Origin: Patiria pectinifera
Lineage: Eukaryota; Echinodermata; Asteroidea; Valvatida; Asterinidae
DNA length: 64,000 nucleotides
Direction of reading: 5' to 3'
Assembly (NCBI GenBank): GCA_029964075.1
Contig: CM057142.1
Location: 32,304,392 to 32,368,391, forward strand
Made by a program: the position numbers and the translations under genes. This document shows positions 1 to 10,566 of the stretch, in pieces; the stretch's first letter is position 1, and each line of letters begins with the position of its first letter. A model generated the notes under the pieces. That model was not told the origin of the DNA. It ran no database searches and saw only the letters and a list, made by a program, of their open reading frames with translations.

Positions 1-55
1 AACTGTTGGGTTTTTTTGCGCGCAGTTATTTCATGGATGTTTTCTGAACCACGGC

Positions 56-293
56 TTAATCTCCAGTTTCGGTTATCACTCTCGGAATCATGTTCTTCAG
101 TAGTGGATCTAGAGGAAACACCCCCCTCCTCCTCCCCCCCCCCTTGATTAATCAGCCACTGATTTATTAAGGAAAGTAGTAAAATGGGGCCAAAAATATC
201 AAATGGAATGCTAATTAAGTTCCTAAATTTATTCTTGAATTGCCTTTAATGTTGGAGAAATCATCGTAGATTTCAAAATTTTCCGGGGCCATG
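56..293 (+). repeat. Dispersed repeat, inverted partner at 16799-17039
   Basis: This segment reappears as its reverse complement at 16799-17039, including a long C-run that becomes a G-run there. Both ends of the shared segment are visible. A pair of TIR-like ends (CAGTAGTGGATCTAG at 98 and its imperfect complement ending at 397) suggests that a hAT-type miniature element lies inside or overlaps it, but the homology runs 40 bases left of that end, so the repeated unit is larger than the element. No coding sense is seen in 1-437. Confidence 0.75.
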
Positions 294-397
294 CCCCCGA
301 ACGCAGTAGGGCATGCCTTCGACACGCCTTAGGACCCCACCACCTTTATATCAACCCCCCACCCGTTTCCTGAAAGCTAGATCCGCCCGCATTACTG
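98..397. mobile_element. Possible hAT-like MITE
   Basis: About 300 bases are bounded by imperfect terminal inverted repeats: CAGTAGTGGATCTAG on the left and CTAGATCCGCCCGCATTACTG (21 bases, shown here only by its ends CTAGATCCGC and ATTACTG) on the right. GGATC-containing ends of this kind are common in hAT miniature elements. No convincing 8-bp target duplication was found, so the family call is tentative. Confidence 0.35.
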
Positions 398-437
398 ACA
401 TTTGCCCACTATTTGTTTTAGATGCTAAAGGTAGTAA

Positions 438-715
438 TTAAGTAGTAAAGTCTGTCACGAGCCAATGTGGGCCATGGGCAGCGCCGGCATTTGTCTCCGG
501 TTTCAGAGAATACATTATTTCTATTCCCCATTGATGGGATGCTAGTTCATCACAGGTATACTCCCCAACTAATGCCGGCACCCATTTACACGCCTGTGTG
601 GAGAGAGGCAAGTGTGGATGAAGTGGCTTGCCCAAGGACACAACTTCTGGCCAGCAGCTGAATTCGAACTCCTGACCCTCTGATCATGAGTCACAAACCC
701 TAACCACTGTTTCTC
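438..715 (-). mobile_element. Degenerate tRNA-derived SINE, reverse orientation
   Basis: Read on the minus strand, a tRNA-like head has AGTGGTTAGGG (the end of an A box) near 705-715 and a B-box-like GTTCGAATTC near 660. It is followed by a body resembling a widespread invertebrate SINE body (complement of GATGCTAGTTCATCACAGG and of GTGGCTTGCCCAAGGACAC). The A box is poor, so this is an old copy. Short open frames across it have no meaning. Confidence 0.5.
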
Positions 716-1042
716 TATTGGAAGTTGGTTGCTGCCTCGGCAAATAATATGGAAGACATAATATAACTTTTGAAGCGCATTTTTGGTGCTGCATTATGAC
801 TACCCGAAAATTAAAACGACAAACTTCAATTTGGGCATTGACGGAGCCACTAAAGTCCTTGGAGTTAATGTAACACATGCCTGTCATCTAAACATACACG
901 TTTTATGGCTGTTTTGTCTTTTATATTCTGAATTATCGAAAAAAATGGTTCGTATGGCTAGACTTTACGGATCATTCATTTTCTGCATAAATAACATATA
1001 ATATGCTTATTTTCTAAAAAAAATAATGCATTTTGTGGCTTT
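716..1042. other. Unassigned AT-rich stretch
   Basis: No gene or clear repeat is seen. A short open frame at 783-1001 has no recognisable motif and unremarkable composition. Confidence 0.5.
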
Positions 1043-2060
1043 TAGTCCAGCGGATATGTGAAAAAATTGTGCACTTTTGCATAAAAGCATGAAACTTGGC
1101 ACAGATGTTTATAACCATGCGAGAAAATGTTTTAGATGTGAAGCCATCGCAAGTACACCCTTTTAGGGGCGTGGCATTAATTTAAAAAAGGGGGGCGGGA
1201 CTTGTCGTGCCCGCAGTGAAAACGGTTGTTCCCACTTGTCACAAAAGCAGGAAACTTCACATAGACATAATTATATAGATTATAAGTGTTTTCCAGATTC
1301 GGAGCCACCACAAAAGTACCTTTTTGGGGGCGTGGCAGCTATTTAAAAGGGGGGGGAATTATTATGCCCACCTTAGAAAATATTGTGCCCATATTTCATG
1401 AAGGAATCAAACGTCCTCCAGACGTTTATGTTCATGAGAAAAAAAATCCAGATGTGGAGCCATCTCGAACACACCCTTTTAGGGACGTGGCAACCATATT
1501 AAGGGAAAAAGTGGCGGGCTTTTCATTATGTCCACCATGGAAATATTGTTCCCACATTCACAGAGAAATGGAACTTTCCACAGGCATTGACATTCATGAG
1601 AAGAAAATTTCAAGATGTGGAGCCATCGCGAACACACCCTTTTAGGGGCGTGGCAGCCATATTGAAAAAAAAGGGGGACGGGGTTCTCATTATGCCCACC
1701 ATGGGAAAAATGTGCCCACATCTCATAAACGAATGAAGCTAATTCCCACAGACATTAATATTCACCAGAAAAAAAAATCAGACGTGGAACCATAGCAAAC
1801 ACACCCTTTTAAGGGCGTGGCAGCCATAGTAATAGGGGGGGGGGAGTTATAGTCATGATGCCCCTATAAAAAAAGTTGTGCCTACCTTTCATAAACAGAT
1901 TAAAGTCCACACAGACAATATATTTATGATAATCTTTCTTTTTTCGAATGTGAAGCCATCACAAACCTACCCTTTTAGAGGCGCGGCTTCCATTTTCAAA
2001 ATGGGGGGGGGGGCGGGTACTCAATATGCCCACCGTGAAAAATTTTGACCGCTTTTCATA
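1043..2060 (+). repeat. Left arm of foldback element 1
   Basis: Six modules are marked by TTTTAGGGGCGTGGCA-like words near 1166, 1324, 1476, 1640, 1799 and 1975. The arm is the inverted counterpart of 3440-4593. Open frames through it (for example 1286-1645) are by-products of the repeats. Confidence 0.8.
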
Positions 2061-2907
2061 TAATAAAATCTACCTCAGATAGCTCTTCTAATGTGTTGGA
2101 GTAGGGCCACCTTTATAGTTGGAAGTGACTGTTGGCAAACTTTTTTTTTCTTACACTCTTGCATCATCTATATCAACCCAGTTACTGGTTCTGTCGTCTG
2201 TAGAATTATTGTTAACCTCTCAACTGCAGCAATTTCTGAATTGGGGTATAAACTGTGGTACCTCAGTTAGTCTTGGACAGACTAGTGTTACTTCTTCAAA
2301 TACATTGTGTTTCCCATGCCTTTTTTTGTGACAGACCCAAAGGCAGCAGTGTCGCACCTGTATAAAGTATAAAATGTTGTCAGGGCTACTGATTTGTGTA
2401 ATGGATGTGGTTGGGGTAAAAAAACAACTTATCAGAGCTACAAATACCATAAGAGAATGGCGGGGTTGTATGGTGGGTGTACACAGATTCATTGAATGTG
2501 AAGTCATAGTGGACGTGACCACCACGGTGAGGAGAGAACATCGTGTTGTGACCCTCCCTGGTGTCAATGCGGCGCAACGGGTAGGGGGTAGGGGGATTTT
2601 TCAACCCCCCCCCCCTCAACTAGAAGAAAAAGAGAACAGATAACGTGAAAAAAAATGGAATGAAAGTCAATATTTTACTTCACATTTAACGTATACCGGT
2701 ACATGTATTGAAGACTATTGAAATGGCCAGGAAATGTGATTGTTTTAAACAGCGCCCCAAGCGTCATATGACACCCCCCCCCCATTAAAAAAGAATTTCC
2801 TTATAACATGTTAAATGTTAGAGTTAAGGGCTGCCATTGTGTGCTGTGTATTTGTAATTATGAAATCACTCTGGAATTTAGATGTGCATTATAACATAGG
2901 TACATGC
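2061..2907. other. Centre of foldback element 1, no recognised gene
   Basis: Opposing short open frames overlap here (2220-2567 minus, 2374-2643 plus). Neither shows a transposase motif or any family I recognise, and C-runs follow at 2605-2615 and 2773-2783. I do not call a gene. Confidence 0.45.
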
Positions 2908-3295
2908 AGGCGCGGTTCTAGAACCAATATTTTTTTGGGGGGGGGGCTAGCACGGTGGATCCAGAATTTTTTCAGGGAGGCGTGCTGAAATGTTGACCGG
3001 TTATTTTTTCCAGACACTTAGGCCTCCGAAAATCAATAGGTGGGGGGGGGGGGCTGCTCATGCCATATTTTTAATGGGGAGCGCCAATAAAATCCTAAAA
3101 TCATTCACACTATATTCACTAATGCACCCTTGTCACGGCTATTTCTTCTTTAGGGGGACCGTTCGCATGTACATCACAATCATTTATTTTTGCTAATGCA
3201 ATTTTTTTTTTTACGGAATTTTTTTTTGGGGGGGGGGGCTAGACCAAATTTTGGGGGAGCTACAGCCCCCCTAGCCCTCCCGTAGAACCGCGCCT
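2908..3295. mobile_element. MITE with 13-bp perfect TIRs, nested in foldback 1
   Basis: AGGCGCGGTTCTA at 2908-2920 is repeated as its exact complement at 3283-3295, bounding 388 bp with G-rich runs (about 2936-2947, 3042-3051, 3229-3238) and no coding capacity. Target duplication is not clear. The family is uncertain. Confidence 0.6.
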
Positions 3296-3439
3296 ACCGT
3301 ACATGTACACACGTTGAACCCTATAACTGGTTAGCCTACCCGTACTTACCCATGCTCTTTGGTGTAAGTCATTGTATTACCAAATAATGTCATATAGGTT
3401 ATGGGCCAATCAACATTATAAGAAATGAACAATAAAATA

Positions 3440-4593
3440 TAAAAATTGCAATTGTGGGCACAGTGAGTAGGCCCCTCACGCCTCTAAAAGGATGAATTTG
3501 CTGTGCCTCCACATCTAAATTTATTTTCTTTCACCAAGTTTGTGTGAAGTTTACTCATTTATGAAAGGAAGGCACAAGGTTCGATGGTGGGCAAAAAAAT
3601 TATTATTAGCACCCCCTAATTATTTTTTAAAATATATGCCACGCATCTAAAAGAGTAAGTTTGTGATGGCTTCACATTCGAAAAAAGAAAGATTCTCATA
3701 AATACCGGTTTATTGTCCGTGTGGAGTTTAATCCGTTTATGAAAGGTAGGCACAACTTTTTTTATAGGGGCATCATGACTACCCCCCCCCCATATTACTA
3801 TGGCTGACACGCCCCTAAAAGGGTGTGTTTGCGATGGCTCGTCTGATTTTTTTTCTGGTCAATATTAATGTCAGTGGGATTGCCTCATTTGTTTATGAGA
3901 CGTGGGCACATTTTTCCCATGGTGGGCATAATGAGAGCCCCGCCCCCTTTTTTCAATATGGCTGCCCACGCCCCTTAAAGGGTGTATTTGCGATGGCTCT
4001 ACATCTTGAATTTTTTTTCTCATGAATGTGAATGTCTGTTGAAAGTTCCTTTTCTCTGTGAATGTGGGAACAATATTTCCATGGTGGGCATAATGAAAAC
4101 CCCGCCCCCCTTTTTTCCTGATATGGTTGCCACGCCCCTAAAAGGGTGTGTTCGAGATGGCTCCACATCTGGAATTTTTTTTCTCATGAACATAAACGTC
4201 TGCATTCGGGGGACGTTAAATTCGTTCATGAAATATGGGCACAATATTTTCTAAGGTGGGCATAATAATTCCCCCCCCCTTTTTTTTTAATTGCTGCCAC
4301 GCCCCCAAAAGGTACTTTTGTGGTGGCTCCGAATCTGGAAAACACTTATAATCTATATAATTATGTCTTTGTGAAGTTTCCTGCTTTTGTGACAAGTGGG
4401 AACACAGTTTGCACTGCGGGCACGACAAGTCCCGCCCCCTTTTTTAAATGGATGCCACGCCCCTAAAAGGGTAAATTTGCGATGGCTCCACATCTAAAAC
4501 ATTTTCTGGCATGAATATGAACATCTCTGCCAAGTTTCACGCTTTTATGCAAAAGTGCACAATTCATCGATATTTTGTCACATATCTGGACTA
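3440..4593 (-). repeat. Right arm of foldback element 1
   Basis: Inverted match to 1043-2060. The six modules are marked by CCACGCCCCTAAAAGGG-like words near 3640, 3808, 3967, 4131, 4297 and 4453. The outermost module ends in CACATATCTGGACTA. Confidence 0.8.
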
Positions 4594-5027
4594 TTTGCAG
4601 CTAGGGCATAATAAAAGTTTGCTCTATGCTAACGAAAGAATGGTTCGTGGCCATATTGTAAGGACTCTCCTGCATTAAAGTATAAAATAGTGAGGTACTA
4701 TTACAATCACTTTTGGCCAAAACAAATTAGAAAATGTACTACGATATCAGTATAAAATAGTTAGAATGTCTCATATGCCCAAATGATCAGGAGTAATAAT
4801 AATGTAAAGCGCTTTGATCTTAGTTAAAAGCGATATACAGGGTGGATAAAAAAAAACGAAACCGAGATATTATTGCTAATTGGAACAGAAGTAGGGTACA
4901 TGTGAATCAAAGGGAAATATCCTCTGTTAGGGTTGAATCTCCTCTTTAAAATGACACCCTGATCATGTCATTACATTCACGGTTGACTGAGCAGTGACCA
5001 ATTTTATGAAACAGTCTGTTTAGGCCC
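4594..5027. other. Unassigned; a SINE/LINE-like 3' tail inside
   Basis: AATGTAAAGCGCTTTGATC followed by AGTTAAAAGCGATATACA (about 4801-4840) resembles the 3' tail found on many invertebrate SINEs. It may be a remnant. Nothing else is recognised. Confidence 0.35.
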
Positions 5028-5383
5028 AAAAAAAAGTCTCCGGTTTCTGGTATGCGCGCGCGTCGCCGTAGCCATGCGCGTCGGCAAAATGAAAAAGTTT
5101 TTCTTCAATAAAAGATGATGTCTCAAAACCGCCGAACTCACTGGTTTGGCTGGAATCCTGCTGCTGCACAGTTTTAACGTGTTTTTAGATGGGGTTATGA
5201 TCGAGAATAAGCTTTATGTGGCCTCTCTGGACTCCCATTATATTTGCACTAAGTTTAGTCGGGCACCATTTGCAGTCATCAGCCGACATTTGAGGCAAAA
5301 AAAAACAGGTAAAAAAAAAAAAGCCGCGTCGCCGCACCACTTTTTGGGCAAGCTCCATACCAGAAACCGGAGACTTTTTTTTT
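5028..5383. mobile_element. MITE-like element with 27-bp TIRs
   Basis: The 27 bases from A8-GTCTCCGG to CTGGTATG at 5028-5054 recur as an exact complement at 5356-5383, bounding about 356 bp. The interior is GC-mixed with A-runs and no gene. Target duplication is not visible. Confidence 0.65.
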
Positions 5384-6669
5384 GCGCCACTTTTCAGTTG
5401 TGGCTTTTGTGGTGTCATTTGCCACAGAGTGAAAGGCTATGTTTGCCAATCAATGCAGGTGGGGAAAAAGGGGGTGGGAGGGGGAAAGCACTCCCCCCCC
5501 CCTTCTCCCCCGACGCCCATGCATTCGCCATATGACTTCACAAGTATGACTTCCCACCTCTCTTTCTTTCTTTTTTGTCTTTTTTTCTCCCATTTTGGGG
5601 GTTGGGGTTGGGGTGTGGCTTTTCCGGGGGGGGAAGCGCCCCCTTGCTCCCCCCCCCCCCTGCGACGCCCATAAGAGTCGAATGCAACAACATTGGAAAC
5701 AGCCTGTCCTGTTGCTCACTTTGAATGAGATTAGTGCGGGAGTTTCAAAAGGGGTATACGAGGGGCATACCACGCGGTGTGAGATTAAGAGTGGGGAAAT
5801 TTTAAACGAGGCAGGAGGCACATGTCGCCCAATGTTTAGAATTCCAAAAGAAAAGAATTGGGAAGAAACCTCTTTCCTGCATGCACTGATGAAAGCACAA
5901 AGAAAAATGAAGGGAATAATGCAAAAGTGGCATTTAAGCATTTAAGTTGACAAACTTATTCATCAAGAATTGGCTTGACTAGAGAACCACAATTTTTCAA
6001 CTTTTCAAGTTTGGATTTTATACTTAATGAGTTTCTTAATAAACGAGCACCTTTTTTAAACAATATTTTATTACTGTTATGTTCAGTGTGGCGGTGTGTG
6101 TGTGGGGGGGGGGGGGGAGCGCTAGATAGACGATATATCCGAATGGCGCAGTTAGACCGACAGCGGGCGCAATGAATTCGCGATTGATGAGGGTCCACAA
6201 AATGTCTACGCGAGCTCATTTGCATCAAAAGTGCCCCACAGCCTTTTGGGGGAAAAAGACCGTCTGGTTTAAAATAACGATGGATGAATTGTGCAAATAT
6301 AGCCGAGGATCAACTCCTTAGCTTTTGGGCAATTATCTGAGGGCAGACTTGATAAAATTACGGTCGAAAATGGGTCCTATTTGCCCGAGAAAATGTAGGG
6401 ATGCCATTTGTAAATTTGGCTGCACGTAGGCTTGGCCATTACCGTTGCTCTACGCTGACACGTAGTAACCGTAAAATAAATATGGTCCTCTAAAAACTCC
6501 AAGCGCAGGGGGTTTTGTGCACAAAACTTATCAGACGGCAAAACCCGCAAACCTCATCATAAAGAATAAGTTAAGACAGAAGTACCGGACCAACTTTTAC
6601 GAGAATGTGTTCGTAATGATGTTCTTGAGTGTGATATTTGACCTACATCGAGGCGAAGTGCCCAAAGAC
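5384..6669. other. No gene; homopolymer-rich stretch
   Basis: C- and G-runs occur near 5491-5501, 5625-5632, 5650-5660 and 6103-6117. Several opposing open frames (up to 163 codons on the minus strand) run through low-complexity sequence and are rich in Pro, Lys and Gly, so they are not supported as genes. Confidence 0.5.
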
Positions 6670-6763
6670 AAAATCTTAAGAACGTTGCATAACAACGAAC
6701 CGTGCTGAAGTTTGAGCTCAAACTTCAACACGGTTAGTTGCTATGCAACGTTCTGAAGATTTT
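6670..6763. repeat. 94-bp near-perfect palindrome
   Basis: Two 47-base arms with no spacer and about five mismatches run from AAAATCTTAAGAACG outward-in to AAGTTTGAG / CTCAAACTTC at the centre. The centre resembles sequence at 47402-47480, which suggests a shared element family. Confidence 0.8.
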
Positions 6764-7281
6764 GAGTAATTTCGTCGTTTTAAAACCAGTCAACAGGCCA
6801 AACTTAAATTGCCTATGCCGGCCACACCACGATTTGTATACTATCATCAGGGTTTTTCCTCTATAGGGCCTCATGGGAAATCTTTTGTTTCTTGGTTCCG
6901 ACTTTGAACCCTTCTTTGAAATTGTATTGCTGAAAAATTGGGATGAAAATTTGAACCCCCCCCCCAAAAAAAAATCGCTCTATTTTCCAAGGGAGTGAAG
7001 GGATTATTATTCAAAATGGCGATGGGCACCAGGACTGCTTTTAGAGGTAATCTTCTTCGGAGGGGAAAATCATCCCGAAAATTGGACAAAGTACAAGATT
7101 GAACAAAAAATGGAATAAATTTGAGGTAAATTCATACCATTGCAATTATTCCTAAATGCACCCTCGCTAGCCAGTGTAGTGTATAACCCTGGCTTGCGAG
7201 AATGTTAATAGGAACTTCATAACTGCATGGACATAGTTGACACCTTATTCACCCAAAAGCTGCACGGGCCGAATGATGCAC

Positions 7282-7606
7282 GAGGCATCGGACTTATGGG
7301 GTCCGCTCATAAGTCCGACGCCTCATAGTTCCGACGCCTCATAAGTCCGAAATTTCGGACTTACGAGGCGTCGGACTTATATGAGGCATAAAATTTATTT
7401 ATTCCGCCTCATAGGTCCGACGCCGCATAAGTCAGAAGCCTCATAGCTCCGACGCCTCATAAGTCCGAAACAGCGTTTGTCCATTGTCGGACTTATGAGG
7501 CGTCGGACTTATGCGGCGTAATTTATGCTCCATTAAGTCCGACGCTTCATAAGGCCGATATTTTGGACTTATGAAGCGTTGGACCTATGAGGCATCGGAC
7601 TTATGA
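7282..7606. repeat. Palindromic 16-bp word array, copy 1
   Basis: The word CCGACGCCTCATAAGT and its complement ACTTATGAGGCGTCGG alternate many times with small changes, giving overlapping hairpin potential. It is matched at 18153-18470 in the second duplication unit. Confidence 0.85.
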
Positions 7607-8760
7607 TACGGCCCCGGACTTATAATTGTACGCTTAGCACTAGCAGTATCACGACACGATGGTGAGGGTGAACTGAATTGAAAAGGCCTGTCGCTATTGA
7701 AAGGGCAATCAACGGCAACGTGTGAGCAGCAATCGCTGCCTGTCACGACAGTAAAATAGAGATCAGTGGTTGACAATCGGTCAAAGTCAATACGTAACGC
7801 CGCGCAGTCGCTTTGGCGGGCGATTTATCTCCTAATACATGTGTATTTCATTTGTAACAAATATCCTGAGATTACCTATTAGATCTCTCACAGGACACAA
7901 CCAAGTATTAAACCATTATTATGACGTGTATGCAAGAACAACGCTTCCGGCTTTGGCGACAGGTTTGCTTGTGTCAACATCCTCTTATTAAAAAAGAATG
8001 CCACCGTGGCGGACTGCAGATAAACTGTCAGATAAACGTTTGCGTGTGGCGTTACGTAATAGCGTCTGTCTGTTGTGGAAACCAGCATGTCAATAGGGCC
8101 ATTAAACTTTGACTTAGTCCGTCGCTCAAAAATAAACATGGAAAAACAGCACGATGCTCCCACATTGAGCCTTGAACCTACAGTTCATAGCATACAGGTA
8201 AAAAACACACACCGATATCCTGTCTTTATGAGGATGTATTGAACCGTTACATATTTCTGTGAATGGATTTAATAACGTCGTTGCCTGAGCCTGACTGACT
8301 TCTGCGAATCGAGTTTCTTTTCCGCACTGACTGATGGCTGCGGCTGCGCTCAACAGGTGTGCAGTGATCCGTGAATTGTCTTTAGTAAACTCGCAACGTG
8401 TGGCCACAATGTACATGTATTATGCTTACACCGCATGTACAGCACACGTACATTATAAGCAATTATCCAACATCTCTGCGTAAGCTGTGTGATTGGACTC
8501 AACACAGGTGTGACACGAACTGGACATTGCATTTCCAGAACGACGCATTACTACAGAAGAAACATCGATTCTACAAGCCATCACCATGAACATTCTTTAG
8601 TTATAGCCTTATACCACTAATTAAGATGCAGAAAGTTTCTGGAATATTTTCCGGTGAAATCTGACAAAACTTGCAGTGTGCCTACTGCTGGACATCTGGG
8701 ATACATACAACACCAACAACATCTTAACTTGAGCACTCCTTGTATGTAGCAGCCAGCAGC
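7607..8760 (+). other. 5' flank of sulfotransferase copy 1
   Basis: This is noncoding as far as I can see and shared with unit 2. A 91-codon minus-strand frame (7888-8163) has a counterpart in unit 2 (92 codons), but that is expected from recent duplication alone. No convincing TATA box or initiator could be assigned. ACATGTATTATG at 8412 is expanded by ACATGT units in copy 2. Confidence 0.5.
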
Positions 8761-10104
8761 ATGGCAAGGAATATCCGATGTGTACTGTTTGGACTTGTCG
8801 CTGTATCAGCAATGTGTCTGCTTCTCTACGGTAAAAGAAGAGGCACGCTAGTGAAGAGTGTCACGGCAGTGAGTCGAGAGGGAGTTCGACAGATTACACA
8901 GGACAAAAGTAACACCCAAGAAGAACTGGGGATTTTCTCCAGAGGCACGAATGTCAGTAGTGAGGGATCGTCGTCGTGTCCACCGTGCAACCGCAACCCT
9001 ACTTCCATCGACCCCGTGCCCAACGGCGTGGAAGAGCAACCTGTAACCGGTGATGACTCGGTCCCTGTGGAAGATACTAGCAGCAGTGATCCACCGGGAT
9101 CGCGTATTGTCGTGCTGACATCAATGCGGACTGGTTCCTCGTTCATCGGTGAGATATTCGGCCGAAATGACGACATCTTCTACCTTTTTGAGCCCGGTCT
9201 AGCACTGCTCACAGAGCTGCATTCCAGGGGAGCTCTTTTCTTACAGCCAATGTATATGGATATGTTGAGGTCACTCTATCAATGCAACACATCTTCTCTG
9301 GATTTCTACATCAAGTGGTTGTCTAGGCAGCCCCCACTCGAAGTCAAGAAAAAAGTCCCACGAATTTTTGACTCATTCTGCTACCCGTTTGAGACGGGAA
9401 GAACGGGGCTGAAGTGCGACGCCTTTTCCGCAGAGATTTTTGAGAGAAAATGCCAAGAGAAGAGACACATTGCGATAAAATCTATCCGTATTTGGGACAT
9501 CGGGATGTTTCTGTCACTGATACAAGATAGTAACATGAAACTCAAGGTCATTCATCTCGTTCGAGACCCAAGAGGAATGACTGCATCGCGAGTTCTTGCC
9601 ATGAATGTCGTTGAGAACACATCCAACAAATTGCAGGCGGATTTTTTCTCAGATGAAATGCGATCGTGCTTGATGGAGTTCTGCTCCTATAGCATCGACA
9701 ATAAAGAAATAGGGTACTACCTCCCCAAGTACAGAGACAACTACCTCCTACTGAGATATGAGGACATGTCATTGGATCCAGAGAGAGTCACCCAACTCAT
9801 CTACAACTTCACTGGACTTGGTGCTGTCCCTGAGACAGTATCTAAATGGATCGCTGAAAATACCCAGGCTTATAGACCTGGAGTATATTCGACTACCCGA
9901 GTCTCCAGCCAAGTGTATCAGTCGTGGCGTACTAAGTTAGACTTCAAGACCGCAAAGGCCATCGAGAATGTTGGACGCTGTGCTGAGATGATGGAGCATT
10001 TTGGATACCTCCCCGTGCGGGATGAGTCGCATCTCAAGAACCTGTCGTCTCCCCTCCTCGCTCCAATTCCACCACCTCATGATTCTCACAGGTATCAGCC
10101 ATAA
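8761..10104 (+). CDS. Carbohydrate 6-O-sulfotransferase, copy 1 (CHST1/2/4/5/6/7-like)
   Basis: Predicted Golgi type II membrane enzyme of 447 aa that would move sulfate from PAPS to C6 of a Gal, GalNAc or GlcNAc residue on glycans. Seen in the sequence: a short N-terminal tail, a membrane anchor at about residues 7-24 (VLFGLVAVSAMCLLLYG), and a variable stem to about residue 110. The 5'-phosphosulfate loop TSMRTGSSFIGEIF lies near 120-133 and the 3'-phosphate motif VIHLVRDPRG near 263-272. Next come LLRYEDMSLDPE, a C-terminal YQSWR and FGYLPV, as in the family. Several N-glycosylation sequons (NTSS, NTSN, NFTG, NLSS) fit a luminal domain. I chose the ATG at 8761 (AGCAGCATGG, good Kozak context) over one seven codons upstream. 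One coding exon is usual for this family. A near-identical copy lies at 19643. The acceptor sugar cannot be told. Confidence 0.93.
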   Translation: MARNIRCVLFGLVAVSAMCLLLYGKRRGTLVKSVTAVSREGVRQITQDKSNTQEELGIFSRGTNVSSEGSSSCPPCNRNPTSIDPVPNGVEEQPVTGDDSVPVEDTSSSDPPGSRIVVLTSMRTGSSFIGEIFGRNDDIFYLFEPGLALLTELHSRGALFLQPMYMDMLRSLYQCNTSSLDFYIKWLSRQPPLEVKKKVPRIFDSFCYPFETGRTGLKCDAFSAEIFERKCQEKRHIAIKSIRIWDIGMFLSLIQDSNMKLKVIHLVRDPRGMTASRVLAMNVVENTSNKLQADFFSDEMRSCLMEFCSYSIDNKEIGYYLPKYRDNYLLLRYEDMSLDPERVTQLIYNFTGLGAVPETVSKWIAENTQAYRPGVYSTTRVSSQVYQSWRTKLDFKTAKAIENVGRCAEMMEHFGYLPVRDESHLKNLSSPLLAPIPPPHDSHRYQP

Positions 10105-10339
10105 ATCAGTGATTGTGATGAAAAAAAGGCTGTTTTGGTTGCACCCATCTTGAAATCATAATCATCACCTGAAGTTTTAGATGAAGATCTGTGTTAAAGG
10201 TCGGCCATTTGTAGGTCAACTTCATTTTTGTGTGAATTTCTTGAAACTACACATGTACTGTTGGAAGAAATATAACACGCAGCGTAATTCGGTGAATAAA
10301 ATACACGTACTTTTTTATTGTTAACAAGGCATGATATAC
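10105..10339 (+). other. 3' flank with possible poly(A) signal (10295-10300)
   Basis: AATAAA at 10295-10300 follows the stop by about 190 bases and is kept at 21200-21205 in copy 2, so it may end the sulfotransferase mRNA. Another AATAAA lies at 12469-12474, so a longer 3' UTR is possible. Confidence 0.45.
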
Positions 10340-10566
10340 AAGGTGTCCCAATAAACATCGTGCAAGACGATTTAGAAATAGCTGTTTTTCTCAAAAGTTG
10401 GTCAGATCAAATTTGGTTTGCATAGTTGAATCTTCTTGATTTTTTTTCACAAATTATAAAAAAGACCATATTTCTTGAAAATGCTATAATATTCGATCAG
10501 CTAGTCGGACCAACGTTTGAGAAAATTCTATTTTTTTTCAATGCACAATGTTTATTGGGACACCCT
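10340..10566. mobile_element. MITE with ~25-bp TIR and ATATAC target duplication
   Basis: The ends A(A/G)GGTGTCCCAATAAACAT and the complement ATGTTTATTGGGACACCCT bound 227 bp. ATATAC flanks both sides (10334-10339 and 10567-10572). The same insertion with the same flanks is in unit 2 (21245-21466), so it predates the duplication. Confidence 0.8.

Larger units (their letters stand above)
1043..4593. mobile_element. Foldback-type element 1, long modular inverted arms
   Basis: The two ends are inverted copies: TAGTCCAG at 1043 and CTGGACTA ending at 4593, followed inward by the shared GTGCACTTTTGCATAAAAGC. The inverted match continues for about 1 kb on each side. Each arm consists of six modules of roughly 152-176 bp, each marked by CCACGCCCCTAAAAGGGTG or its complement. 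Long inverted arms made of tandem modules are the hallmark of foldback transposons, and TU elements of sea urchins are a known example of the class. The centre (about 2070-3440) has no long ORF, so the copy is non-autonomous. A separate miniature element sits in the centre. A solo arm of the same family lies at 43199-43592. Confidence 0.75.

Noticed and set aside
5450-5941. 163-codon minus-strand frame
   Set aside because: Crosses G- and C-runs, with biased Lys/Arg/Gly/Pro composition and no recognisable domain; an equally long frame opposes it.
7888-8163. 91-codon minus-strand frame kept in both duplication units
   Set aside because: The units are so alike that any frame would be kept; no domain and no separate evidence.
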